NCBI GenBank assembly: GCA_034423575.1
Contig: DAOUIF010000019.1
Coordinates: 1-55,486, forward strand
Direction of reading: 5' to 3'
Source: Bin87 sp034423575
Lineage (GTDB): Bacteria; Chloroflexota; Dehalococcoidia; Lucifugimonadales; UBA3495
Length of the DNA stretch: 55,486 bases
Shown here: positions 1-8,389 of the stretch, one piece after another
How the letters are laid out: each line of letters starts with the position of its first letter
How positions within the stretch are numbered: the first letter of the stretch is position 1
The notes under the pieces: model-generated
What the model was told of the DNA's origin: nothing
Database searches by the model: none
The model's input: only the letters and a program-made list of their open reading frames with translations
Translations under genes and position numbers: made by a program

Positions 1-461
1 TCCCAATGGGTTCCTTCGTGGTGCAGGGGCTCGCCGGTCCACGCTTTTACCAGCAGATCTTCGGATTCGTCCAGGCGCGCGAGGCCGTCTTCTAGGGTGA
101 TGCCGAACCCGATGTACTCGTAGTGGTTGTAGGCAGACCCGCGGCCGGTGCCGACGATGAGCCGTCCGTGGCTCAGGTTGTCCAGCAGGGACGTCTGCAC
201 GGCGAGGCGTACGGGATGATGGAAGGCCAGTTCGACCACCGCGAAACCGATCTTGAGGTGCGTGGTCCGAGAGGCCACGGCGGCGCCGAGTACAAGCGGG
301 TCTGCGTGTGCGGCGGCGCCGTCGAAATGGTGCTCGGTCAGCCAGACCGAGTGCATCCCGATCTGCTCGGCTAGCACAATCTCGTCAAGCGTGCTGTCGA
401 TGACGGCCGAGTCGTGCTCGGGGTGGTGGCTGACGGGGAATACGAAGGAGCCGAAGCGCAT
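1..461 (-). CDS. LLM-class flavin-dependent oxidoreductase, N-terminal part (runs off window)
   Basis: The minus-strand frame opens with ATG at 461-459 and stays open for 153 codons to the window edge, so the C-terminus is missing. It begins MRFGSFVFPVSHH and continues with a segment rich in luciferase-fold landmarks: an early EQIGMHSVWLTEHHF stretch, then LVLGAAVASRTTHLKIGFAV, then a segment ending LSHGRLIVGTGRG. These are the first barrel strands and the flavin-site loop of bacterial luciferase-like monooxygenases. Members use FMN or F420 and oxidise small organic substrates; the substrate cannot be read from this part. The next gene on the other strand starts more than 500 bases away, so it is the last visible gene of a leftward unit. 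The family is sure; FMN versus F420 is not. Confidence 0.85.
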   Translation of the reverse strand, partial: MRFGSFVFPVSHHPEHDSAVIDSTLDEIVLAEQIGMHSVWLTEHHFDGAAAHADPLVLGAAVASRTTHLKIGFAVVELAFHHPVRLAVQTSLLDNLSHGRLIVGTGRGSAYNHYEYIGFGITLEDGLARLDESEDLLVKAWTGEPLHHEGTHW

Positions 462-989
462 ATCTGCCTCACGTGGAATGTGGAGATGGGGACACGGAAA
501 TTATAGACCAAAATGTCGGGGTTCGCGTCGGCAACATGGAGCCTGCCATACCCTCAGGCGACGGTCGCCGTGGCCTCGCGACGACATTCCGAACCAGCGA
601 CGGCATTGCGCTGCTGTGCGGCAATCCCTATACTGCCCGCCCAATTGATACTCGCTGATCTGGGTATCGAGAGCCTGGCGACAAGCCGGGCCGGGAAGAC
701 CAGGGTATCAGGGTACCGTTTGAGTGAGGTCTGGCCGAATCCTAGGAGGTGGCGGGTGCCAGTCAGGTCAGGACCGCAGTTCACGAGTGCATCAGCAGTT
801 TTCGTATTCGTCTACCGGCATTGCAATTTCCAGCCGAGCCATCGCGTTCCGCTTCGAAAAAGGGGCGGGTTCTTGAGCAATGTAATGGATACTCGTTTTG
901 AAACCAGTCCGGTTTCATGTTTCGACACGTATATAGTTTGTATCCATTAGGAATTCTAGAAACTCGGCAATAAATCGTAAATCAGAAGG
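462..989. other. Intergenic region, no supported gene
   Basis: About 530 bases separate the divergent oxidoreductase and the lipoprotein gene. Open frames here (for example 513-950 plus) have no recognisable domain, no clear Shine-Dalgarno and low-complexity composition, so I do not call them. The last 100 bases (about 880-970) are AT-richer than the surroundings and include TATAGT at 932-937, a possible -10 for the gene at 990, but no convincing -35 partner is visible. Confidence 0.5.
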
Positions 990-1997
990 ATGGTATCGAC
1001 CCTGTCGCGCCCCAGCATGATTGATATGGCCAGGGAGTGGAAAACCGGTTGCACGGTATCGCGGTGGAATGTGACTGCGATACTCATTCTGGCATGGGTC
1101 GGGGCGCTGGCGTGCGCGCCGGCCGCAAATCCGGATGATCCGTTGTCGAGGCCCCCGGGCGGCCCTCCGGTGAGCCTGGTGGTAAGCAACAGCGACCTCG
1201 CCGTCGGAGACAACCGTGTTTCCTTCGGATTGGTTGATCGCGATTATATGCCCGTGCGGCCCGACGCCGTGTCGTTGCGGGCGGTGTATTACGAGCCGGG
1301 AGCCGCGAAGGGCCAGGTGCGGCATCGAACCGAGGCGGAATTCCTGTCCTGGCCGCCGGACGGCCGTCGGGGAGTGTTCATCGCCGACGTGTCTTTTGAC
1401 CAGGCCGGGACCGCCACCGGAGATACGATGGGGATTTGGGAATTGCACGCCACGTTCGAGTATGCCCAGTCACCCTCGGAAGCGATGGAATCGCTGACCA
1501 TCGGCTCGGTGGTTTCCGTGGCCTCGACCCACCGCGCGCCGTTCATCGGCGACGAGGCGCCATTATCCGACACGCCCACGGAGACCACGGTCACCGACCT
1601 CCGAACCATCAGCAGCAGTCCCGAACCGGATCCGGCGCTGTACAGGTTGTCGGTGGCGCAGGCGGTGAGGGCGGGCAAGCCTGCGGTAATCACCTTCGCC
1701 ACGCCGGCCTTTTGCGTCACGGCGACGTGCGGACCCCAGGTGTCGGACCTGTCGGATCTGGCCGCCCGTCATGCAGGGCAGGCCAATTTCGTTCACGTTG
1801 AGGTGTACCGGGACCCGCACCGGATCGACCCCGCCGACCCGACCCGCGAGCTGGTGCCCGCCGTCGACGAATGGGGCCTCGTCTCCGAGCCCTGGACGTT
1901 CGTAGTGGGAAGCGATGGCCTAATCACTGAACGATTTGAGCAATATGTACCGCCGCGAGTATTGGAAGCCGCGTTATTGGCCGCGATTAATCGGTGA
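990..1997 (+). CDS. Probable lipoprotein with C-terminal thioredoxin-like domain
   Basis: This encodes 335 residues. A hydrophobic segment at residues 29-41 ends in LAC (Cys42), a weak lipobox, which suggests a signal peptide and lipid anchoring outside the membrane. Residues about 60-180 form a beta-rich domain of unknown type. Residues about 225-335 look thioredoxin-like: a strand (PAVITFATPAF), a CxxxxC pair (Cys242, Cys247) instead of the usual CxxC, then a helix and a late strand with a WTFVVG motif where thioredoxins carry the cis-Pro loop. A redox or thiol-binding role outside the cell is plausible but unproven. The first ATG lies right after AGAAGG with almost no spacing; ATGs at 1017 and 1026 are alternatives and would keep the signal peptide. 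Confidence 0.75.
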   Translation: MVSTLSRPSMIDMAREWKTGCTVSRWNVTAILILAWVGALACAPAANPDDPLSRPPGGPPVSLVVSNSDLAVGDNRVSFGLVDRDYMPVRPDAVSLRAVYYEPGAAKGQVRHRTEAEFLSWPPDGRRGVFIADVSFDQAGTATGDTMGIWELHATFEYAQSPSEAMESLTIGSVVSVASTHRAPFIGDEAPLSDTPTETTVTDLRTISSSPEPDPALYRLSVAQAVRAGKPAVITFATPAFCVTATCGPQVSDLSDLAARHAGQANFVHVEVYRDPHRIDPADPTRELVPAVDEWGLVSEPWTFVVGSDGLITERFEQYVPPRVLEAALLAAINR

Positions 1998-2029
1998 AAT
2001 TAATTTTGGTTATTGAGTGGTATGGTGTA

Positions 2030-2057
2030 TTGAGCAATGCGTATGTTAGATTATATA
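2030..2057 (+). promoter_or_regulatory. Candidate sigma70-type promoter for the gene at 2105
   Basis: TTGAGC (2030-2035) and TATATA (2052-2057) are separated by 16 bases in a clearly AT-rich patch just after the preceding stop codon. If used, transcription would start near 2064, downstream of the first ATG of the open frame (1994). This supports the later TTG start at 2105, which has AGGAG at 2093-2097. Confidence 0.45.
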
Positions 2058-2104
2058 GAACACCGGCAGCACAGCGTAAAATTCGGGCAACCAGGAGCAA
2101 AACT

Positions 2105-2623
2105 TTGGCCAATGTCACAATAACAATTGAGGGCGATGTGGAAGAGGTGGTGGCGACGCTGAGAGGGATGGCCGGCCGGGCTGTTGATCTGACCACGGCC
2201 GTGCCCCCTGCAGCGACGAGAGGGACGGCCGGTGAAACAGAAGCCGTTACGACAATGCCGGAGGCTGGAACAGAAGAGGGAGAGCCGAGCGAAACGGCGG
2301 TGGAAGCATCGGGGGCTACCTGGAACGCAAGTTACGTAACAACGTTCTGGCGGAATCTGTCGGATACCGCGCGGCAGGCCATGCTGCGGGTTTCCCGGTC
2401 CCCCAATCATACGCAGAAGCGCGCCCAGTTGATGCACACGTTGCGGCTCACACAACGCGAACTGTCGGGTTCGCTGTCGAGCCAGGGGCACAGCTTGAAT
2501 CGGCTTAAGCGCCGTCGGGGAAACGTAGATCTGCCGCGGCCGCTGATCTACGACCGGACCGAAGACGCCTACATTCTGGATTCCAACTTCGCCAACGCGC
2601 TACGCGAATTGGGCATGAACTGA
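2105..2623 (+). CDS. Hypothetical protein, possible winged-helix-like C-terminal domain
   Basis: The frame is open from 1994, but TTG at 2105 has a good Shine-Dalgarno (AGGAG) seven bases upstream and a promoter-like sequence lies between the two starts, so I choose 2105 (172 residues). Residues 1-25 form a short beta/alpha element beginning ANVTITIEG. Residues 30-75 are an acidic, Ala/Thr/Glu-rich linker. The C-terminal 95 residues are compact and basic, with FWRNLSDTARQAML, a Ser/Gly turn (GSLSSQGHSLNRL) and a final strand pair. The helix-turn-helix-like spacing and the RLKRRR patch suggest nucleic-acid binding, but I do not recognise a family. It converges on the SDR gene; an 8-base inverted repeat (2632-2639 / 2679-2686) sits between them. 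Confidence 0.6.
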   Translation: MANVTITIEGDVEEVVATLRGMAGRAVDLTTAVPPAATRGTAGETEAVTTMPEAGTEEGEPSETAVEASGATWNASYVTTFWRNLSDTARQAMLRVSRSPNHTQKRAQLMHTLRLTQRELSGSLSSQGHSLNRLKRRRGNVDLPRPLIYDRTEDAYILDSNFANALRELGMN

Positions 2624-2708
2624 ACGCCCGGCGCGTCACGTTTCTCTCGGGATACTCCTGCAGCACTCCAGGGCACGGGTGACGCGAGGACCGGCGGGTC
2701 TTTGTGCG

Positions 2709-3503
2709 CTAAAAGTGAACGCCCCGCCCGGCTCCGCCGTCCACCGCGATGGTCTGGCCGGTGATTGCGGATGCCAAATCCGAGCACAGGAAGGCGGCGA
2801 GGTGGGCGATGTCATCCGGTTCGATCATGCGGCCAATAGGGATCTCGGCGACCGATTCCGCCAGTTCCGCTTCGGATGAGGTGTTGTTCCGCTCTGCGCG
2901 CTCGGCGACCAGTCCCATATAACGCTCCGTGCGGGTGCTGCCAGGGTGGATGCAGTTGACCAGGATGCCATCCGCCGCGACGTCGTCGGACAGGGCCTTG
3001 GAGTAGTTGGACATGGCCGAGTTGGTGACACCCGATCCCGGATTGGTTGGACTGGAGTTTCTGGCCGCCATGCCGCCGATGTTGATGATCCGGCCGCCGC
3101 CGGACGCGACCATATAGGGCACGCACTCCCGGGCGCAGCGAATGTAACCCATCACCTTGGTGGTTATGTGGTTCAGGATGACGTCGTCCGGAATCTGGCT
3201 GGCACGGTCGCTGGTGCTGTTCACCGCGTTGTTGACCAGGATGTCGAGCCGCCCCAGGCCATTCACGGTCTCGCGCACCAGATTGACGATGTCGTCGGGC
3301 ACGGTCATGTCGGCGCGGATGGGTATGACACGCGCGCCGGTGGCGTCACCGATCTCGGCGGCGGCGGCCCGCAGGTCATCTTCTCCTCGGGCGCAGATGG
3401 CCACGGCGCAGCCGTCCCGGGCGAGGGCGTATGCAATGGCTTTGCCGATGCCCTTGCTCCCTCCGGTAACCAGCGCGGCCTTGCCTTCCAGTCCTGGCAG
3501 CAT
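2709..3503 (-). CDS. SDR-family oxidoreductase lacking the usual catalytic Ser and Tyr
   Basis: A full-length (264 residues) short-chain dehydrogenase/reductase. The nucleotide-binding motif TGGSKGIG is at residues 14-21, NNA follows the fourth strand, and the C-terminus has the family ending (ITGQTIAVDGG). The start is supported by CAGGAG eight bases before ATG. At the active site, the position normally held by Ser after strand 5 reads INIGG, and the YxxxK segment reads SNYSK: the Lys is kept but the residue four before it is Ser, with a Tyr two before the Lys. A Tyr-less SDR branch exists in bacterial databases, so this may be a divergent reductase or a binding protein. It lies downstream of the MmgE/PrpD gene on the same strand, about 100 bases away. 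Confidence 0.88.
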   Translation of the reverse strand: MLPGLEGKAALVTGGSKGIGKAIAYALARDGCAVAICARGEDDLRAAAAEIGDATGARVIPIRADMTVPDDIVNLVRETVNGLGRLDILVNNAVNSTSDRASQIPDDVILNHITTKVMGYIRCARECVPYMVASGGGRIINIGGMAARNSSPTNPGSGVTNSAMSNYSKALSDDVAADGILVNCIHPGSTRTERYMGLVAERAERNNTSSEAELAESVAEIPIGRMIEPDDIAHLAAFLCSDLASAITGQTIAVDGGAGRGVHF

Positions 3504-3600
3504 GTTTCACTCCTGCGATCAGTTGGGGTAGTCAGTCTGTCCGACCGTCTGCGTGATTAGAGAATTCCCATGTATTCTATCCCGAGTCGGGTGTGGAATT

Positions 3601-5013
3601 TCAGGGTGTGCCAGCGGCAATCAAACCGCTGATGTCAGAGGCAGTTGGGATGTCCCGCACCGCAGCGACCGTGGCCTCCAGCTTTTCAGCGGGCCAGTTG
3701 ATCTGCGGGAACAGCGGTTGCAGGCGTTCCACCTCGGTGTCCAGGCCCCATTCCAGTTCGTTGCCCTGGTATGCGCCCCGGTATACATTGCCTCCGGCCA
3801 TGTCGATGGTGATGTGCGGGGCAAAAGCCGGCCGGTCCTTGTGTCCGACGATCTGAACCTTGCGCATCAACGAGAGCACGGCGTCGTGGTTTTCCGCAGT
3901 GGCGGCGTCGGAATCGTCTCCGGGATCGATGCGAGTGCGCAGCGGAGGATAACTTCCGTTCACGACGACATAGGCGGCGAAGTAATGGGTGCTGCCCACG
4001 ACGGCCTGCCCGCGGGACGGATTGGGAAAGGCCGGGGACGGGTAGAGGGTCTCCAGCCAGTTCATGTCGATGGTAATGCGCTCGATCTCGTCGATGGCCA
4101 GTTGGTGAGAGCGCCGGATATCCGTCATCAGGTCGATCACGGGGCAGTTGTAGCCGGCCGTCGGGTACATTTTGAGGACGGTGTGCAGTAGTTCCCAGCG
4201 GGTTCCCAACCCTTCGGTTACCGGCTCAAAGGACACCTGCTGCGGGCCGGTGAACACGTATGAGAGTTCGCCGCGGTTGTTGCCTGTGAAGGCGTTGTAA
4301 AATCCGGCCGGCCCTTCCAGAGCCTCCTCGGATCCTCGGACGTCCTCGCGAGCCAAAAGGGCGGCCATGATGCCGCTGCGTGTGGACTGGGGCTCGTGGA
4401 ACATCATCTCGCGCCCGCCGGAGCGCGGCCCCTCGTTGGTACCGGCCGTGAAGGTGCAGGCCAGGGCGATTGCAGTAACCATCTGGTCCTCGGTCAACCC
4501 GAGCAACTTGCCCGTGGCGACAGCTGCCCCCAGGGTCCCGTAGACGGGGCTGGAGCGGAAGCCGCGGGCCTGGGTGGAGGCAATGAAGTCGCCGGCGATG
4601 CGCGATTCCACCTCGTATCCGGCGGCCATGGCGGTGATGAGCCGGGCCCCACTGGCGCCGCCAAGTTGGGCGGAGGCCAAGGTAGCGGGAATGACGCATG
4701 GGCCAGGATGGGTCAGCATCCGGTAGGAATCCGCCTGGTTGGTGGCGTGCATCAGCTTGCTGTTCGCGAAGGCCGCTCCGCAACGGGTGGCGCGCCCTCC
4801 CGAGGCCAGTATGCTGGCGCCGTGGGCTGATGCCTCTTCGGCCAGGGCCAGATCCACCGCTGCCTTGCCATGGTGGGTTCCGGCCCCGATGATGGCCACC
4901 ACGGTGGCATGGAGCAGAGAGGTCTGCATCTTGTCGACCACGGCCGGCGGCAGGTCGGCGGCGTCCAGGTTGACGGCCCAGCGGGCAAGCTGGCGGGAAA
5001 GGGAGTCAGGCAT
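3601..5013 (-). CDS. MmgE/PrpD family protein
   Basis: 470 residues, the normal length for this family, which includes 2-methylcitrate dehydratase, cis-aconitate decarboxylase and iminodisuccinate epimerase. Visible family features are the helical N-terminal half with HATNQADSYRMLTHPG, a glycine-rich YGTLGAAVATGKLLGLTE segment, and the C-terminal alpha/beta lid with YPTAGYNCPVIDL. AAAGGAAC precedes the ATG by about six bases. The exact substrate cannot be told; in similar genomes these proteins process small di- or tricarboxylic acids or their esters. The gene starts 12 bases after the PIN-toxin stop and is followed by the SDR, so the four genes from 5733 to 2709 could be one transcript. Confidence 0.88.
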   Translation of the reverse strand: MPDSLSRQLARWAVNLDAADLPPAVVDKMQTSLLHATVVAIIGAGTHHGKAAVDLALAEEASAHGASILASGGRATRCGAAFANSKLMHATNQADSYRMLTHPGPCVIPATLASAQLGGASGARLITAMAAGYEVESRIAGDFIASTQARGFRSSPVYGTLGAAVATGKLLGLTEDQMVTAIALACTFTAGTNEGPRSGGREMMFHEPQSTRSGIMAALLAREDVRGSEEALEGPAGFYNAFTGNNRGELSYVFTGPQQVSFEPVTEGLGTRWELLHTVLKMYPTAGYNCPVIDLMTDIRRSHQLAIDEIERITIDMNWLETLYPSPAFPNPSRGQAVVGSTHYFAAYVVVNGSYPPLRTRIDPGDDSDAATAENHDAVLSLMRKVQIVGHKDRPAFAPHITIDMAGGNVYRGAYQGNELEWGLDTEVERLQPLFPQINWPAEKLEATVAAVRDIPTASDISGLIAAGTP

Positions 5014-5025
5014 GAGGCGTTCCTT

Positions 5026-5424
5026 TCATCCGATAGTGTTGACGTGAGGATAATCCAGGATACGACCGTCCGAGGTGACTAGCGCGCAGGAGTGCTCCAG
5101 AGCGGTGGCAACCAGGATGCGGTCGGCGGGATCGCGGTGGAAGGGTTCCGGGAGGCTGTAGGCCCGGACGGCTATTTCGGGGGTGATGGGCAGCAGTCGG
5201 ACGGACGGATAACTCAACAGGCGAAGCATCCAAGTCAGCGAATCGGTCGGCAACTCAATCAGCCCGTTTCCCGCGAGTCTGGCAATTTCTACGCAGGATA
5301 TGGCGCTTATGCCGATAATCCCGGACTGATGACGCTCGTTCTCGATAGCCTGTCGTTGCGTTTCGGCCAGACGGCCGGATTCTTCAACCCACCAAATCTG
5401 GATGTGGGTGTCAACAACAATCAA
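5026..5424 (-). CDS. PIN-domain toxin (VapC-like)
   Basis: 132 residues with a complete PIN-domain signature: Asp5 in IVVDTHIQIW, Glu46 in SCVEIARL, then the DPADRILVATA segment (Asp98/Asp101) and Asp119 in VTSDGRIL. These acidic residues coordinate the metal in PIN ribonucleases. The gene follows its presumed antitoxin by six bases, the usual type II toxin-antitoxin arrangement. VapC toxins typically cleave tRNA or rRNA; the target here is unknown. No truncation is seen. Confidence 0.9.
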   Translation of the reverse strand: MIVVDTHIQIWWVEESGRLAETQRQAIENERHQSGIIGISAISCVEIARLAGNGLIELPTDSLTWMLRLLSYPSVRLLPITPEIAVRAYSLPEPFHRDPADRILVATALEHSCALVTSDGRILDYPHVNTIG

Positions 5425-5430
5425 CGCTGG

Positions 5431-5733
5431 TCAGCCCTCTCTCGTCTCTCTCTTGGGGTCCCCAGGCAGGTACGGACTATCGCTGACCAGCATTTCCCAC
5501 TCCTCTTCCGGAATGGCCGGTTCAAATGGGTCGGTATGCCAAATGACAGTTCCTTTGAGTGGGTTGTGCAGCGCTGGGCGGCTGAGGTCGTTAGGGTCCA
5601 CTTCCATCCTGACGAAACCCTCAGGCTGACGTTGGACGGTAACCTCAACTTCGATATTCTCCTCGAAGGGTAGATTGTTCAGAATCAGCACGCCGCCCTT
5701 GGCAATTTTGGCGGTGGTCTTGAACGTGTCCAT
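5431..5733 (-). CDS. Antitoxin partner of the PIN toxin
   Basis: 100 residues when started at MDTFKTTAKI (ATG 5733); the open frame runs further up to 5787 but that extension looks non-coding. The N-terminal 35 residues (KIAKGGVLILNNLPFEE) resemble the beta-strand swapped DNA-binding region of AbrB-like or DUF104-like antitoxins. The acidic C-terminus (EPAIPEEEWEML) is what one expects for the toxin-neutralising tail. Immediately upstream of and probably co-transcribed with the PIN gene. Assignment rests on position and architecture; the exact antitoxin family is not certain. Confidence 0.7.
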   Translation of the reverse strand: MDTFKTTAKIAKGGVLILNNLPFEENIEVEVTVQRQPEGFVRMEVDPNDLSRPALHNPLKGTVIWHTDPFEPAIPEEEWEMLVSDSPYLPGDPKRETREG

Positions 5734-5839
5734 AGTCGGCCTCGCGAGCAAGAGCAGGAACGGCTGCACTTGGTATACGCCAGACATGGTAGCACAGCCG
5801 CACCTTGCGGCCTGCGGTAACGGCGTTTCGGTCCGGCCG

Positions 5840-6388
5840 TCAGTCCAGGTCGCGGATGTAGGCGCGGAATATGATCTTGCCGGCCGCCAGCGTCAGGACG
5901 GCGGCGATGAACAGCATCACCAGCGTGAATTCCAGGCTCTGCAGGGCGAAACCCAGGCCGGTCGCCGCTGCCGGCGGGTGTTCGGTGTCCGTTATCGACA
6001 TCAGCAGGATCACCACGCCCAGCGTCATGGCGGCCGCAATGTCGGCGGCCCAATGATGCGTGCTTTCGGGCACCGGGACCCAGCCGGCGTGGAACAAGGC
6101 GAAGGATGTCAGCGCGCCCACCGTCAACCCGAGGACGTGCCCGCCCACCAAGTGCCTCAGCGCCGCGCTGCTGGAGTTGGGGTGCACGAATACGATGACT
6201 GCGCTGGAGCCCAAACCGGCGGCCAGGACCGCGTCGGCCAGGGAATCCACCATCAGCATGACGATGAGCATCACCACCGCCGCCAGGGCCGATTGCCACA
6301 GGTAGCGGGTTTTGAGCCGGAAGAACTGTACGTTGTACAGCTCGATGAACAGGGGCAGATGGAAGCGCCGGCTGATCCGCCGCGGCAT
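5840..6388 (-). CDS. HPP family integral membrane protein
   Basis: Starting at MPRRISRRFH gives 182 residues with about five hydrophobic segments (roughly 31-47, 52-69, 82-102, 115-133, 145-172). The diagnostic HPP motif is in TDTEHPPAAATGLGF (residues 135-149). The frame is open to 6553, but the extra 55 residues are Arg-rich and unlike a membrane-protein start. HPP proteins are found in bacteria and plastids, where some are linked to nitrite transport; the substrate here is unknown. Confidence 0.8.
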   Translation of the reverse strand: MPRRISRRFHLPLFIELYNVQFFRLKTRYLWQSALAAVVMLIVMLMVDSLADAVLAAGLGSSAVIVFVHPNSSSAALRHLVGGHVLGLTVGALTSFALFHAGWVPVPESTHHWAADIAAAMTLGVVILLMSITDTEHPPAAATGLGFALQSLEFTLVMLFIAAVLTLAAGKIIFRAYIRDLD

Positions 6389-6565
6389 CAACTGCAACTC
6401 GCCATGGGTAAGAAGGCGATCCACGAACCCGGTCGTATTGCGTGCGCGGCGTACTCGGGCGCGACGACGTGACTGAGCGTGCCCTCTCCTTCTCCTCCGT
6501 GACGCCTCACCGCCCGCGATGTCACCAGGATCCGACCTGGCGCGGTTTGCCATGGGTCGGCGGCG

Positions 6566-7360
6566 TTATGCGAGGCTGCGGGCGAAGTCCAGCCAGACCC
6601 GGGCGCAGGGAACGGGCAGGATGTGTTGGACGAAACCGGAGACGCCGGGGAATACTACGGCGCGCCCGTTGGGGAACACGTCGGCGGCGCCGCGGAAGTC
6701 GCCGAGAACTTCCTCGCGGAGCGCGGCTGCGGCGATGATCAGCACCGGGGTCTGCACCTCTTTCAGCAATGGCCGGAGGTCTCCCGAGGCCTGGGCCTGG
6801 AAACCCGCAACCACGTGAGGCGTGGTCGCCTTCATTTGCTCGGCGTACCAGCGGGTGTAGGCGGGGTCCACGATCTGCGGGTCCAAACGGCGCCCGATGC
6901 TGCTCTCGACCCAGGCGCCGATGCCCTCGTTTTCGATCTGGACCGCCGATTCGGCGTGGTGGGCGTCGTTGAAGCTGGTGGGTGACGTGCACGCGGTCAG
7001 GGACAGGAGCCGCTCCTGGTGCATGGTGGCGTAGCGCATGGAGATGCTGCCGCCCACGGTTTCGCCGATAAGGTGGAACTTGTCCAATCCGAGCTTGTCG
7101 GCAAACTCCGCCAGGTCCTTGGCGAAGTTGTCCACCGACCACGGGTAGCCGGGCTCGGGGACGTCGGATTGGCCCATGCCCCGCATGTCGAACCGGATCA
7201 CGCGATAGTGGCGCGCCACGATGGGCACCCAACCGAACCACAGTTTGTGGTTCTTGGCCATTCCGTGGTGCATCACCACGGTTTCGGGCTCCGTCCATGG
7301 GTCCGTGAAGTCGTCGATGGTGTAGAACAGCTCACAGCCGTCGTCCAGGCGCAGTTTCAT
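6566..7360 (-). CDS. Alpha/beta-hydrolase-fold protein with Thr at the nucleophile position
   Basis: 264 residues from MKLRLDDGCE. The frame stays open to 7447 but the added segment lacks family features. The fold is clear: oxyanion HHG at 31-33, FDMRGMGQSD at 58-66 and a late His in FVQHILPVPCARVWLDF. The nucleophile elbow reads GETVG (residues 99-103), with Thr101 where Ser is normal. The strand that should end in the acidic residue reads VLIIAAAALREE, without the usual G-x-x-D. So at least one and perhaps two triad members are changed, and activity as an ordinary esterase is doubtful. It lies just downstream (110 bases) of the CMD-family gene on the same strand. Confidence 0.85.
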   Translation of the reverse strand: MKLRLDDGCELFYTIDDFTDPWTEPETVVMHHGMAKNHKLWFGWVPIVARHYRVIRFDMRGMGQSDVPEPGYPWSVDNFAKDLAEFADKLGLDKFHLIGETVGGSISMRYATMHQERLLSLTACTSPTSFNDAHHAESAVQIENEGIGAWVESSIGRRLDPQIVDPAYTRWYAEQMKATTPHVVAGFQAQASGDLRPLLKEVQTPVLIIAAAALREEVLGDFRGAADVFPNGRAVVFPGVSGFVQHILPVPCARVWLDFARSLA

Positions 7361-7470
7361 CGTGTTCTCGCTGACCTCCGTGCTGTCGGGTACCGGTTCC
7401 GTCCCAACCAACAAGCGCGAGGTTTTGCCCCGCGCTGGCGTTTGCAATGCCGCTCAGCGCGCAGCCGGCG

Positions 7471-8262
7471 CTACTCTATTTCGAGCTCGTTGAATACGGA
7501 CCGGGCGATGCGCATCGCGGTGCGCGCGTTGATGTATCCGCCATACATGGACAGGTGGATGAAAATTTCCATCAGTTCGGTGGGGGTCATCCCCACGCCG
7601 ACGGCGCCACGAATGCGGCGTCGCATCTGGTTGTCGTACACGCCCATGCTGGTGAGCGCCGACAGGGAGACGATGGCTCGCTCTTTATCGTCCAGCAACG
7701 AGCGGCTGTAAATCGCGCCCCAGTTGTACTCGTCTACGATCCGCTCCAGCTGTCCCTCCGGCGAATCCTCTTCGAAACCAGTTGGAGTATTGCCCATGTG
7801 ATGCCGGTGCAATTCCTGGCCCAGGGCGTACAGCTGGTCGGGATGCTGATTGACGTCGTACTCCAGCGCCGGCTCACATTCGATGCCCAGCTCTTCGAAG
7901 ATGTCCTTGGTCAGCCGCAAAGCCGATTCCACGGCGGGGACCCCGATGTAAAAGGTGGACTGGACGAAAATCTCAACTACCTGCTGCGGGGTGAGGCCTA
8001 CATTCAGGCCGCGCACGATATGGCGCCGCATGAGGTTCATCTCTCCCTGGGTAACGAGGGCTGCTATGGTGGCCATGCAGCGCTGCTTCAGGTCCAGCCC
8101 CGGGCGGCTCCAGATGGTGCCGAAAAGGGCTTCGTCGATGATGCGCTTGAGGTCGGGCGCCAACTGATCGACGCCGGGCAGAGCGTAGTGAGTAACGTCG
8201 CCGCTGGCCATCTGGCCGCGCATATCCTGGCCGGCTTCGTAGCGGTCATTGAGGGAAGTCAA
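7471..8262 (-). CDS. Tandem carboxymuconolactone decarboxylase (AhpD-like) family protein
   Basis: 263 residues made of two CMD domains. The first covers about 45-125 (IIDEALFGTIWSRPGLDLK, then HIVRGLNVGLTPQQVVEI). The second covers about 165-260 (IVDEYNWGAIYSRSLLDDK, then RIRGAVGVGMTPTELMEI). No CxxC redox pair is seen, so it is closer to 4-carboxymuconolactone decarboxylase or a ring-opening lactonase than to peroxidase AhpD. The start is TTG at 8262, chosen because AGGAGG lies nine bases upstream; the first ATG would delete part of the N-terminus. It probably acts with the adjacent hydrolase on an aromatic-derived lactone, which is inference. Confidence 0.87.
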   Translation of the reverse strand: MTSLNDRYEAGQDMRGQMASGDVTHYALPGVDQLAPDLKRIIDEALFGTIWSRPGLDLKQRCMATIAALVTQGEMNLMRRHIVRGLNVGLTPQQVVEIFVQSTFYIGVPAVESALRLTKDIFEELGIECEPALEYDVNQHPDQLYALGQELHRHHMGNTPTGFEEDSPEGQLERIVDEYNWGAIYSRSLLDDKERAIVSLSALTSMGVYDNQMRRRIRGAVGVGMTPTELMEIFIHLSMYGGYINARTAMRIARSVFNELEIE

Positions 8263-8389
8263 GGCTGTATTCCTCCTCGCGAAAAGCAGCTATCTTGAAA
8301 TGGAGGCAACGGTGGAACTGCGACGCAGACGCAGACCGTCAAGCGCTGGAATTATAGCACAGGGGCGTTTTGCCCCCACTTGGAACAGG

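Noticed and set aside
513..950. Plus-strand frame in the first intergenic region
   Set aside because: No Shine-Dalgarno, no domain, composition unlike neighbouring coding regions.
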